Assembly: GCF_003347605.1 (NCBI RefSeq)
Contig: NZ_QDFZ01000002.1
Location: 62,001-126,000, forward strand
Length of the DNA: 64,000 bases
From: Chryseobacterium sp. KLBC 52
Lineage (GTDB): Bacteria > Bacteroidota > Bacteroidia > Flavobacteriales > Weeksellaceae
Direction: 5' to 3'
Shown piece after piece: positions 25,741 through 33,532 of this stretch. The notes below the pieces were generated by a model. It worked only from the letters and a program-made list of their open reading frames with translations. It was not told where the DNA came from and ran no database searches. The position numbers were made by a program, and so were the translations under genes. How positions within the stretch are numbered: the first letter of the stretch is position 1; each line of letters starts with the position of its first letter.

Positions 25741-26811
25741 TTATAACTCTTCTAATTCTAGGGTTAAATATTTTTTTGTTTTATGATCCTGCCAGGTTCC
25801 TATAATTTTCCTGCCTTGCAAATCAGCTTCCACCAAGGCTTTGAAAATCCACTGGTTGGTTTCTTCACTATAATAATCGTTTTCTATGATAGAGATATGA
25901 TTACCTTTTAGCTTTCCGTTCCACTCAATCAGCTTTTTATTTTTATCATACCAGTATTTTGCAGAAAAAGAACCATCATTGTATACCTCATTGATCAGAA
26001 CAGTAATGGGGTACTTTCCATCGATCTTTCCCTTATACAATTTATGAGTAAGACTGGTTATCTCTGTTTTTTCAGAACCGGAAATTAAATTTCTCGCATA
26101 AGGACTCCAGTATTTTTCCAGCTCTTTGTAGGAAAACTCTATGTCATGACTGCCCAGGTCATCCAAAGCTCTCATCGCATGGTTGGAACATCTTCCGGCA
26201 ACAAAAGTCAGTTTATCTTTTCCAAAGAAATATCTGATCCCTTCCAAAGTATGTTCCGTAAAACAGTCTTCATACATAGCGATCTGATCCTGAGTTTCCT
26301 CTGCAGGATTTTTCTCAGCTTTCAGTGTAACAAGAAAATCAGAAATTCTTTTCTTTACTCTTTTCTGAATAATTCCCTCAACAGTCTTCACTGAGCTTGG
26401 TTGAAATAAATCTTTGGCATTGATAAAATTCCCTGTTCTCAGATCAAAATTCTTCCAGATCAGAAATCCTTCCGGATAAGCGCCTGAAGCTTCACCATCT
26501 ATGGCAATACTCAGAATATTCTTAGGCGTTTCAATCTTATCCCAACTATAAAAATAAAGATAGTTGGAATAGGAATTGGTGGCTGTAGAAGCCAGTTTAA
26601 AAGGATTTCCGCCAGATCCCGGAACATATTCCAGCTGATCTACCTGCAGAAATGTATTGATTTTATTTTCTACCCGAGGATTTTCCGAATACGAAACAAC
26701 CGGAAAAACGGTATCTTCAGTTTTCGGCTGCAGATTACTTATTTTCACTTTTTGCTGTTGTGAAAAACTTAACCCCGAAATCAGTAAGAAAAATACAATA
26801 CTCCTTTTCAC
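25741..26811 (-). CDS. Secreted DUF3298-like protein
   Basis: 356 aa with a signal peptide (VKRSIVFFLLISGLSFSQ). Residues about 30-240 resemble the RsiV/DUF3298-DUF4163 fold: FPVVSYSENPRVENKINTFL, GEASGAYPEGF, then FYFGKDKLTFVAGR-type strands (sequence reads RYFFGKDKLTFVAG) and a helix leading to YSPYARNL-like WSPYARNLISG. The C-terminal ~100 residues form a beta-rich lipocalin-like stretch (YDGSFSAKYWYDKNKKLIEW). The start is GTG, whose G is the last base of the preceding stop (TAGTG), indicating coupled translation. Periplasmic location inferred; function unknown. Confidence 0.78.
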   Translation of the reverse strand: MKRSIVFFLLISGLSFSQQQKVKISNLQPKTEDTVFPVVSYSENPRVENKINTFLQVDQLEYVPGSGGNPFKLASTATNSYSNYLYFYSWDKIETPKNILSIAIDGEASGAYPEGFLIWKNFDLRTGNFINAKDLFQPSSVKTVEGIIQKRVKKRISDFLVTLKAEKNPAEETQDQIAMYEDCFTEHTLEGIRYFFGKDKLTFVAGRCSNHAMRALDDLGSHDIEFSYKELEKYWSPYARNLISGSEKTEITSLTHKLYKGKIDGKYPITVLINEVYNDGSFSAKYWYDKNKKLIEWNGKLKGNHISIIENDYYSEETNQWIFKALVEADLQGRKIIGTWQDHKTKKYLTLELEEL

Positions 26812-26978
26812 TATTTTGATTTTAAGTACATTAAAATGAACTTGGCCACCAATGTAGAAATCCCCAGGATGATAAACATATTGGCAAATTTCTTGGAACT
26901 TTTGAAACCTTCATTGTTGGTTTTCTTCAGAAAAAATCCAAAAAGAAGGAATACTATAGGCAAAATGATCTGTAACAT
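26811..26978 (-). CDS. 55-aa two-helix membrane protein, easily overlooked
   Basis: Encodes MLQIILPIVFLLFGFFLKKT ... ending FILMYLKSK, with two hydrophobic segments (about 2-18 and 34-51) separated by a short basic loop (FKSSKKF). The ATG shares a base with the HMG-CoA reductase stop (TGATG) and its stop TAG shares a base with the GTG of the next gene (TAGTG). This exact nesting between two real genes is strong evidence that it is translated. Function unknown; possibly a small membrane component of the operon. Confidence 0.8.
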   Translation of the reverse strand: MLQIILPIVFLLFGFFLKKTNNEGFKSSKKFANMFIILGISTLVAKFILMYLKSK

Positions 26979-28306
26979 CAGTTTCCTCTCATTCTGTTAA
27001 ACTCGTTGATCACCTCATGGTGGCTCACCGTCTTATCTTTAAAATAGGTAACAAAATGCTGTTTTTCTTCTTCAGTAGCTCCCAACTGGTTCAGAATATT
27101 CAATAAGTGCATTTTCATATGTCCTTTCTGAATTCCTGTGGTTACCAGAGAACGTAACGCTCCAAAATTCTGAGCAAGACCAGAAACAGCAAGAATACTC
27201 ATCAACTCCTGTGCAGAAGGTTTTCCAAGAAGGGCCAGAGAGAATTTTACCAAAGGGTGAAGATTGGTAAGCCCTCCTACTACTCCTACAGAAATAGGAA
27301 GATCAATCCAGAATCTGAAAATTCCGTTATCTGTTGTACAGTGAGTTAAAGACTTGTATTGTCCGTCTCTTGCAGCATATGCGTGTGCGCAGGCTTCTGT
27401 AGCCCGGAAATCATTTCCGGTAGCTATTACAACAGCATCTACTCCGTTCATTACTCCTTTATTATGAGTAGTCGCACGGTAAGGTTCTATTTCTGCAATG
27501 GTAACGGCCTGCTTGAATTTAGAAGCAAATTCTTCAGGAGAAATTCCACTGTCATCTTTTAAATCTTCCATTTTACACGAAACCTCAGCTCTTACGATAC
27601 AGTCAGGCGTAAAGTTGGAAAGAATATTCATCACAATCTGTAGTGAATTCTTTTCTTCCTGAGTAAAATCTTCGCTGGTAGCCACTTCCTGTCTCAATGT
27701 TTTTCCAAACTGCTCAAGACATGAATTGATAAAGTTCGCTCCCATTGAATCTACTGTATCAAAGCTTGCTTTCAACTGGTAGTAATTCGGCATTTCTGCT
27801 GTCTTATCCACCACACTGATATTTAAAATACCACCACCACGTTTTCTCATGTTGGAGGTAATATCCTCAGTAGTTTCAAATAGTTTTTTCTTTAAACTGA
27901 AATTAAAGAAATGTAATAATTTATGAGGTTCTACATTAAAAATAAAGTGGGTATGTCCCAGCTTTTCTGTATTGATAATGGTTGTTTTAAAACCTCCTTT
28001 GTCGATCCAGAATTTCGCAGCTTTGGAAGCAGCAGCAACTACAGAACTTTCTTCAACAGCCATTGGAAGGGCCAACAGTTTTCCGTCGATTAAAAAATTC
28101 GGAGCAATTCCGTAAGGCATATAGAAATTAGAGATGGTGTTTTCAGAAAATTCTTCGTGGAGTTTCTGAAGATCCGCATCATCGTTCCAATATTGTTTTA
28201 ATATATTTTGATATTCCTGGTTTCCTTCAAGATATTCGTTTACGAGCCATTCGATTTTCCCCTGCTTTGGCAGCTTGGAAAAACCTTCGATTGGTTTATG
28301 ATTCAT
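26978..28306 (-). CDS. Hydroxymethylglutaryl-CoA reductase, class II-like
   Basis: Converts HMG-CoA to mevalonate with NAD(P)H, the committed step of the mevalonate route to isoprenoids used by flavobacteria. 442 aa, soluble. The start GFSKLPKQGKIEWL, then MPYGIAPNFLIDG, LPMAVEESSVVAAASKAAKF with catalytic Glu (85 or 86), ATTHNKGVMNGVDAVVIATG with catalytic Lys and the NAD-site, NDFRATEACAHAYAARDGQY with Asp, and the C-terminal His region follow class II (Pseudomonas mevalonii type). First gene of the operon with the 55-aa protein, DUF3298-like, DUF423 and ClC. Confidence 0.93.
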   Translation of the reverse strand: MNHKPIEGFSKLPKQGKIEWLVNEYLEGNQEYQNILKQYWNDDADLQKLHEEFSENTISNFYMPYGIAPNFLIDGKLLALPMAVEESSVVAAASKAAKFWIDKGGFKTTIINTEKLGHTHFIFNVEPHKLLHFFNFSLKKKLFETTEDITSNMRKRGGGILNISVVDKTAEMPNYYQLKASFDTVDSMGANFINSCLEQFGKTLRQEVATSEDFTQEEKNSLQIVMNILSNFTPDCIVRAEVSCKMEDLKDDSGISPEEFASKFKQAVTIAEIEPYRATTHNKGVMNGVDAVVIATGNDFRATEACAHAYAARDGQYKSLTHCTTDNGIFRFWIDLPISVGVVGGLTNLHPLVKFSLALLGKPSAQELMSILAVSGLAQNFGALRSLVTTGIQKGHMKMHLLNILNQLGATEEEKQHFVTYFKDKTVSHHEVINEFNRMRGN

Positions 28307-28462
28307 GATATAAACTTTAATGAGCCGTAAATATAATGATTTTGAGACTCTTTTTTGTTGATAACTTCTATGAAAAAAGATTGACTTTTATCAATTTTGG
28401 AACTAAATTTGAACAAAATTAAAATACATTATTGATACAAAACAGATCAATCATTTTACAAT

Positions 28463-29722
28463 ATGAATTTTGACCGCCTTAAAGAAAAGCTTGAAATCCT
28501 TGCTGATGCAGCGAAATATGATGTTTCCTGTTCATCAAGCGGAGGCACGAGGAAGAATAAAAAAGGAGCTTTAGGAGACAGTTCTGCAAGCGGGATTTGT
28601 CATACCTATACGGAAGACGGAAGATGTGTTTCTCTGCTTAAAATTTTATTGACCAATCATTGTATTTATGATTGTGCTTATTGTGTTTCCAGAAGTTCCA
28701 ACGATATTAAGAGAGCAGCATTTACGGTAGAAGAAGTGGTAGATCTTACCATCAATTTTTATCGAAGGAATTATATTGAAGGGTTATTTCTGAGCTCGGG
28801 AATATTCAAAAATGCAGACACTACGATGGAAAGGCTTGTAAGAGTTGCGAAAAAGCTGCGATTGGAGGAGAACTTTAACGGATATATTCATTTAAAATCT
28901 ATTCCCGGGGCAAGTGATGATCTGATGCAGGAAGCTGCATTGTATGCAGACCGGTTATCGGTAAATATTGAAATTCCTACAGAAAGCGGATTAAAATTGC
29001 TGGCCCCTGAAAAAAACAGGCAGGATATGATCAGTCCGATGCGGTATATTCAAAAAGGAATTATTCAATATAAGGATGAAAAGAAAATTCTGAAAAAAGT
29101 TCCCAAGTTTGCGCCTGCCGGACAATCAACACAGATGATTGTAGGGGCAACTAATGAAAACGATCTTCAGATCATTAAAGTTGCTGATCATTTTTATAAA
29201 AATTTTAATCTGAGAAGGGTGTATTATTCCGGATATGTTCCGGTGTTGGAAGATCAGAGACTGCCCTCTTTAACCACAGAAGTTCCAATGCTTAGGGAAA
29301 ACCGATTGTATCAGTCGGACTGGCTGATGAGATTTTATGGCTTTAAAGCGGAAGAAATTTTAGATCCCAATATGCCTTTCCTTGATCTGGAAGTAGATCC
29401 GAAATTAAGCTGGGCATTACGGAATCTGGATCAATTTCCGGTGAATCTCCAGACTGCCGAATACCGGACGATTTTAAGAATTCCGGGAATTGGAGTAAAA
29501 ACAGCTCAGAAAATTATAAGTGCAAGACGTTTTCAGATTTTAACGATGGATCATTTGAAAAAACTGGGTGCAGCTGTCAACCGGGCAAAATACTTTATCG
29601 ATTTTAATGCGGGAAATGCGTACCTGAAATATTTAACGGATAAAAACTTCAGAAAGCTACTGATTGGTGGAAGTTCATCCAAATTCCATAACCAGTTTTC
29701 GCAACAGCTGAGTTTGTTTTAA
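28463..29722 (+). CDS. Radical SAM putative DNA modification/repair protein
   Basis: 419-aa radical SAM enzyme. The [4Fe-4S]-binding motif is C67-x3-C71-x2-C74 in NHCIYDCAYC. The C-terminal helix-hairpin-helix RIPGIGVKTAQKIISARR (about 340-360) binds DNA non-specifically, supporting a nucleic acid role. This family normally sits next to a DUF4130/TIGR03915 protein, as here (30080-30838). The reaction is not known. Here the two genes are split by 357 bp that contains a structured repeat, instead of being directly adjacent. Confidence 0.88.
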   Translation: MNFDRLKEKLEILADAAKYDVSCSSSGGTRKNKKGALGDSSASGICHTYTEDGRCVSLLKILLTNHCIYDCAYCVSRSSNDIKRAAFTVEEVVDLTINFYRRNYIEGLFLSSGIFKNADTTMERLVRVAKKLRLEENFNGYIHLKSIPGASDDLMQEAALYADRLSVNIEIPTESGLKLLAPEKNRQDMISPMRYIQKGIIQYKDEKKILKKVPKFAPAGQSTQMIVGATNENDLQIIKVADHFYKNFNLRRVYYSGYVPVLEDQRLPSLTTEVPMLRENRLYQSDWLMRFYGFKAEEILDPNMPFLDLEVDPKLSWALRNLDQFPVNLQTAEYRTILRIPGIGVKTAQKIISARRFQILTMDHLKKLGAAVNRAKYFIDFNAGNAYLKYLTDKNFRKLLIGGSSSKFHNQFSQQLSLF

Positions 29723-30079
29723 TGATCTGTTTAAATGTTTATTTTTTGAAACATTAAGATTCTATTAAGGTGTTGAGAGTATTAAGATGAGCTTCACTTT
29801 AAGCTTAAAAATCAGAATGATTTATCTTAACTATACTTTATTTCTTAAATCCTTCTTAATGGTTGTAATATTTTTTGAACAGTTTCAATAAACACAAATA
29901 ACACTAATATTTTCACGGATGGACACTAATTTATAATACAATACGACTGTCATTCTGACGAAGGAAGAATCTCTTCAATAAACCAGATTCTTCACTTCAT
30001 TTATGAACTTCGTTCGCAGACTTTCAGTCTGTGTTCAGAATGACAGACCAACTGAACTTTAAATTATTAAACTCAACCC
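29723..30079. other. 357-bp gap splitting the radical SAM / DUF4130 pair
   Basis: No gene. 29723-29946 is AT-rich sequence, with a degenerate stretch (29890-29935: AAACACAAATAACACTAAT, TTTCACGGATG) resembling common flavobacterial intergenic repeats. 29947-30046 is a folded repeat described separately. Confidence 0.55.
29947..30046. repeat. 100-bp MITE-like element with nested hairpins
   Basis: Outer arms CTGTCATTCTGA (29947-29958) and TCAGAATGACAG (30035-30046) are perfect inverted repeats. Inside, GAAGAATCT / AGATTCTTC (29964-29972 and 29985-29993) and CAGACT TTC AGTCTG (about 30017-30031) form two more hairpins. Non-coding and highly foldable; sequences of the type CATTCTGACGAAGGAAGAAT are frequent intergenic repeats in Bacteroidota genomes (from memory, not searched). 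Confidence 0.75.
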
Positions 30080-30838
30080 ATGACAACCCTACTCTACGAT
30101 GGAAGTTTTGATGGTCTTTTCACTGCAGTATTTGAAGTTTTCGAATACCGTTATCAAGAGGTGGAAATTACCAGCAGAGAAAGATTTCATCAGGAAAATA
30201 TTTTTGCAGAGATTCATGAAGTCATTACTCAACCGGATAAATCTGAAAGGGTTTTGAATAAACTGGAGCTTAGTATAGGAAAACAGGGCGTTTACAAACT
30301 TTTAAAAGTTTTTTTATCTGAAGATCCGGAGCTGGAAAACCTCATCTTATCTGCAGTAAGGCAATCCGTGAAAAATTCTGAAAAAAATATTCTTGAAAAT
30401 TTTGCTGATGCTGATGTTTTAAAAATTTCAAAAATCTGTAAATCAGTAGATCGGGAAAGGCACAGAATGACTGCTTTTGTTCGTTTTGAAAAAATGCAGG
30501 ATGGTGTTTTTTTCTCCAAAATAGATCCTGACTTCAATGTTCTTCCTTTAATCAGAAAACATTTTAAAGACCGATATCAGGATCAGAAATGGATGATCTA
30601 TGACCTTCGAAGAAACTATGGACTTCTGTATGATCTGGACACCTGCGAATTCTTCTATCCTGACGAAAAGATTAATCTAAATAATTACCAGCAAAAATTC
30701 CATGATGAAGAAAAGAGTTATCAGGTACTTTGGCAGCGTTATTTCACGAAAACCAATATCGTGGAAAGAAAAAATATGAAACTCCATATTCAGCATGTTC
30801 CGAGAAGATACTGGAAATATCTGACTGAGAAATGGTAA
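30080..30838 (+). CDS. DUF4130 / TIGR03915-family putative DNA repair protein
   Basis: 252 aa starting MTTLLYDGSFDGLFTAVFEV, the diagnostic start of the family, and containing CKSVDRERHRMTAFVRFEK and WMIYDLRRNYGLLYDL. The C-terminal FTKTNIVERKNMKLHIQHVPRRYWKYLTEK region is the conserved end (a longer version in other bacteria is fused to a uracil-DNA glycosylase). Functional partner of the radical SAM gene upstream. Biochemical function is not established; the DNA-repair label is from family naming and co-occurrence. Confidence 0.88.
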   Translation: MTTLLYDGSFDGLFTAVFEVFEYRYQEVEITSRERFHQENIFAEIHEVITQPDKSERVLNKLELSIGKQGVYKLLKVFLSEDPELENLILSAVRQSVKNSEKNILENFADADVLKISKICKSVDRERHRMTAFVRFEKMQDGVFFSKIDPDFNVLPLIRKHFKDRYQDQKWMIYDLRRNYGLLYDLDTCEFFYPDEKINLNNYQQKFHDEEKSYQVLWQRYFTKTNIVERKNMKLHIQHVPRRYWKYLTEKW

Positions 30839-30852
30839 CTGCACTCTCAATA

Positions 30853-30898
30853 TTATTTCTCGCTGATTGAGCAGATAACGCAGATTTTTATCAATAAA
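30853..30898 (+). repeat. Diverged copy of the CGCAGAT intergenic repeat
   Basis: TATTTCTCGCTGATTGAGCA then GATAACGCAGATTTTTATCA resembles the conserved core at 45963, 47731 and 49147 (CCCGCTGATTTTGCTGATGA and CGCAGATCATAAAAATCTG). Much diverged. Confidence 0.5.
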
Positions 30899-30953
30899 AC
30901 GATTCTGAGATTCCATGGTACATACGCCCAAACTTGAATCAATAATTCCATAT

Positions 30954-31259
30954 TGTGGATAACTTTTTATTTTGGTCAAAAAACATGTGATTTCAGGTCT
31001 GTTTTTCAAGAGCATTATTTAATCAACTCATTTTATGAAAGATATAATCCACATTCATCGAAAACTCATATTGTGGATAACTTTTTCAAGTTAACATTCC
31101 GTTAATATTGAAATTTTTTCAATGTCACTTTTTTAAGAAAATTGAGTAGAAAATAACCTACCCAATGAGAATAAGGGGTTTCAAAATACCATTTAAAAAC
31201 ATGAAAATCTGCAGTATACGGAGTTAATAATTACATCAACATTTTAGTTTTGTGGATAA
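30954..31259. other. Cluster of three perfect DnaA boxes; candidate oriC or DnaA-binding locus
   Basis: TGTGGATAA, the reverse complement of the consensus DnaA box TTATCCACA, occurs at 30954-30962, 31072-31080 and 31251-31259, all in the same orientation. Copies 1 and 2 share a 20-nt identity (CATATTGTGGATAACTTTTT) and copy 3 keeps TTGTGGATAACTTTT. A one-mismatch box (TAATCCACA) lies in the other orientation at 31045-31053. The surrounding 424-bp gap is non-coding and AT-rich (for example 31080-31160). Local gene direction changes from mainly minus (22.7-28.3 kb) to mainly plus (28.4-39 kb), as around an origin. Confidence 0.55.
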
Positions 31260-31262
31260 CTT

Positions 31263-32063
31263 TTACTTTTTAAGGGTTCGCAGCGCTTTCTTTACAATAT
31301 ACTGTGTTTCTTTTGTCGGACTTTCCCGAAGCCATTCATCGCAGATTTCCACTACAAATTCGGGTTGTGATTTACTGGCATCATTCAGCCAGTTGCCTAC
31401 GCTGTCCTGTACATATCTGGAGGAATCCGATCGTAAAGGTTCCAGTATTTCCAGTCCAATCCCCGGATTTTGTTTTAAAGCATCAATATGTTCGCACCAA
31501 ACTCCTCTTGGCCTTGTGGATTCGCTGGCAAAACGTCTTACGTTCTCATTGTCATGCGTTGTCCACGTTGATAATATAGATAAACTTTCTTCGAGGTTTC
31601 TGGAAATATCCGGGCGTACCGTCATCCAACAGATTTCCCTCACTCCAAAATGAGAGTCAGCAGCAAATGACTGTATACTGTCTAATTTTTCCTTCAGTTT
31701 TAAATTATGGTTTCTTCCAATCGTATAAGCTGCCCAGCAACGTACTAGATCTGCCGGATGAACTGATAATTTCCAAAGAAATTCATCATCCTTATTTTTC
31801 AAAGCCTGATTAAGAAGCCCAACACCAATTGTTTCATTAATCGAATTGACGGTTTGTTTTTTCAGCTGATTTACAATTTCTAAAACAGGCATCAGATATT
31901 CTTTACGATCATTTTGCAAAAGCAGATTTTCCAGCAGCAACCTTTGATCTACAGCCAGCCATTCTGTAAGATTGGCGGTTTCAATTTCTCCCCTGTTCAG
32001 CTTTTCCAGAATATCAGTTGGAATATCTTTAATGGAGCGGGCTCCTTTTCGCTTTTCTGTCAT
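31263..32063 (-). CDS. HEAT-repeat protein
   Basis: 266 aa of all-alpha repeats, for example LVRCWAAYTIGRNHNLKLKE, DSHFGVREICWMTVRPDI, NENVRRFASESTRPRGVWCE and SRYVQDSVGNWLNDAS, spaced about 35-40 residues. The RPRGVWC element and spacing resemble the AlkD-like DNA alkylation repair glycosylase fold, but the catalytic Trp/Asp arrangement of AlkD could not be confirmed. Cytoplasmic. Its stop is 4 nt from a DnaA box. Divergent from an HxlR regulator gene. Confidence 0.78.
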   Translation of the reverse strand: MTEKRKGARSIKDIPTDILEKLNRGEIETANLTEWLAVDQRLLLENLLLQNDRKEYLMPVLEIVNQLKKQTVNSINETIGVGLLNQALKNKDDEFLWKLSVHPADLVRCWAAYTIGRNHNLKLKEKLDSIQSFAADSHFGVREICWMTVRPDISRNLEESLSILSTWTTHDNENVRRFASESTRPRGVWCEHIDALKQNPGIGLEILEPLRSDSSRYVQDSVGNWLNDASKSQPEFVVEICDEWLRESPTKETQYIVKKALRTLKK

Positions 32064-32157
32064 ACTATTTAATGATTACCTTTACAAAAGTCTGAAAGTG
32101 GGCGGAGAAAAACAATACCGCATATTTTTCACCCATAGGGATAAAAAAATCAATTTT

Positions 32158-32508
32158 ATGGAAACAAAGGAAAGAGCTGAAGAAAATAAAATTTGTCCGT
32201 TGGAAGTTGCTGTCAATACCATTAGTGGGAAATGGAAAATTCCTATCGTGTGGCAGATCAATGAAGGGAAAAAACGTCCCAGTGAGTTTTTACGTGGGAT
32301 TGCAAAAGTGGACCGCAGAGTTTTGAATCAGCAGCTGAGTGAAATGGTGGAAGACGGTATTTTAACAAAACAATCTTTTAATGAACTTCCTCCAAGGGTT
32401 GAATACACATTGACAGAGCTTGGGGAACAACTTGTGAAGATCCTCTGGCAGCTGAATGACTGGGGAAAACTATTGATTCCTGAAAAAGATGAGCTATTGA
32501 ACCCATAA
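32158..32508 (+). CDS. HxlR-family transcriptional regulator
   Basis: 116-aa winged-helix DNA-binding protein: METKERAEENKICPLEVAVN with the family N-terminal Cys, GKWKIPIVWQINEGKKRPSE, LRGIAKVDRRVLNQQLSEMV (recognition helix region) and the wing GILTKQSFNELPPRVEYTLT. HxlR proteins respond to thiol-reactive or electrophilic stress and usually control a neighbouring gene. The start ATG at 32158 is preferred over longer in-frame options that would overlap the divergent gene. Its likely target is itself or the HEAT gene; no operator was confirmed. Confidence 0.9.
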   Translation: METKERAEENKICPLEVAVNTISGKWKIPIVWQINEGKKRPSEFLRGIAKVDRRVLNQQLSEMVEDGILTKQSFNELPPRVEYTLTELGEQLVKILWQLNDWGKLLIPEKDELLNP

Positions 32509-32570
32509 GTTTTCATATAATATATTGGCAGATAGGTGAAAAAAAATGATATTTGTGTTCACTAAAACAC

Positions 32571-33449
32571 ATGAAAAGAGTTATCACAGGAATCACAGCT
32601 GCTCTCATTTTCGTTGGCTGTACAAAAGAAAAAATATCAGACCGTTTATTACCTGAACCAGATAAAAATGAGCATTTAATTTCAGAAAATGCTTTGAAAA
32701 TCAATAAAGAAAAAAATACCATCCGGGAAAGATTTTCACCTCCGGAAGGCTATGAGTGGATGGAAGAAAAACCTGGTTCTTTCGGACATTTTATCGAAAA
32801 TTTTAAGCTGAAACCTTATGGCAGCCGGATTGTAAAATATGACGGAACACCTATTTCTACCCAACATCTTCATGAAGCTGTTTTTGATATTGATACCGGA
32901 AATAAAGACCTGCAGCAATGTGCTGATGCCGCTATCCGTATGAGAGCGGAATATCTTTACAAATCGAAAAAGTTTGATGAAATTAAATTTCATTTTACCA
33001 GTGGCGACCTCCTCAGCTGGAATGATTATAAAAATGGAACGAGAGCTTTTGTGAATGGAAATTCAGTCAGCTTCAGAAAAACAGCTGGGTATGATGATTC
33101 TTACCAGAGTTTCAGAAATTATCTGGATCTGATTTTCAATTATGCAGGAACAATTTCATTGAACAGAGAAACAAAGCCGGTCACAAGAAATTCTAATCTT
33201 AAAACAGGAGATATTCTGATCACACCGGGAAGCCCGGGACATATTGTTTTTATTTCCGGGGTCTGTAAAAATGAGAAAGGGGAAAGATTATTTTTACTGA
33301 GCGAGGGATTTACGCCGGCACAGTCTGTTCATGTGCTTTCCAACCCGTTTAATCCCTATTTTACACCTTGGTACGATCTCGATATCCATTCTGAGGAAAC
33401 GAAAACTGCACGATATTTTTTTAAACCTACAAACTTCAGAAGCTTTTAA
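32571..33449 (+). CDS. DUF4846-domain lipoprotein
   Basis: 292-aa lipoprotein from the ATG at 32571: signal peptide MKRVITGITAALIFVGC with the lipobox Cys at residue 17. The mature part carries PPEGYEWMEEKPGSFGHFI, YDGTPISTQHLHEAVFDID, CADAAIRMRAEYL and GDILITPGSPGHIVFISGV, the core of DUF4846. The Cys/His pair in this region would suit a cysteine-peptidase-like fold, but that is inference. A TTG at 32553 lies in a promoter-like ATATTTG and is rejected as start. Envelope location is expected. Confidence 0.87.
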   Translation: MKRVITGITAALIFVGCTKEKISDRLLPEPDKNEHLISENALKINKEKNTIRERFSPPEGYEWMEEKPGSFGHFIENFKLKPYGSRIVKYDGTPISTQHLHEAVFDIDTGNKDLQQCADAAIRMRAEYLYKSKKFDEIKFHFTSGDLLSWNDYKNGTRAFVNGNSVSFRKTAGYDDSYQSFRNYLDLIFNYAGTISLNRETKPVTRNSNLKTGDILITPGSPGHIVFISGVCKNEKGERLFLLSEGFTPAQSVHVLSNPFNPYFTPWYDLDIHSEETKTARYFFKPTNFRSF

Positions 33450-33504
33450 TCATTTATATTCAAAACTATTGGAAACTTACTACGATAATCTGAACTTGTT
33501 TTTG

Positions 33505-33512
33505 TAAATTTG
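33505..33512 (+). promoter_or_regulatory. -7 promoter box of pfkA-gapA
   Basis: TAAATTTG ends 20 nt before the ATG at 33533; a GTG start at 33512 would overlap this box. No TTG at the ideal -33 distance was found. Confidence 0.55.
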
Positions 33513-33532
33513 TGTTCGAAATTTTTTACTTG

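Noticed and set aside
31252..31653. 133-aa plus-strand frame opposite the HEAT gene
   Set aside because: Antisense shadow; the minus frame shows clear HEAT repeats.
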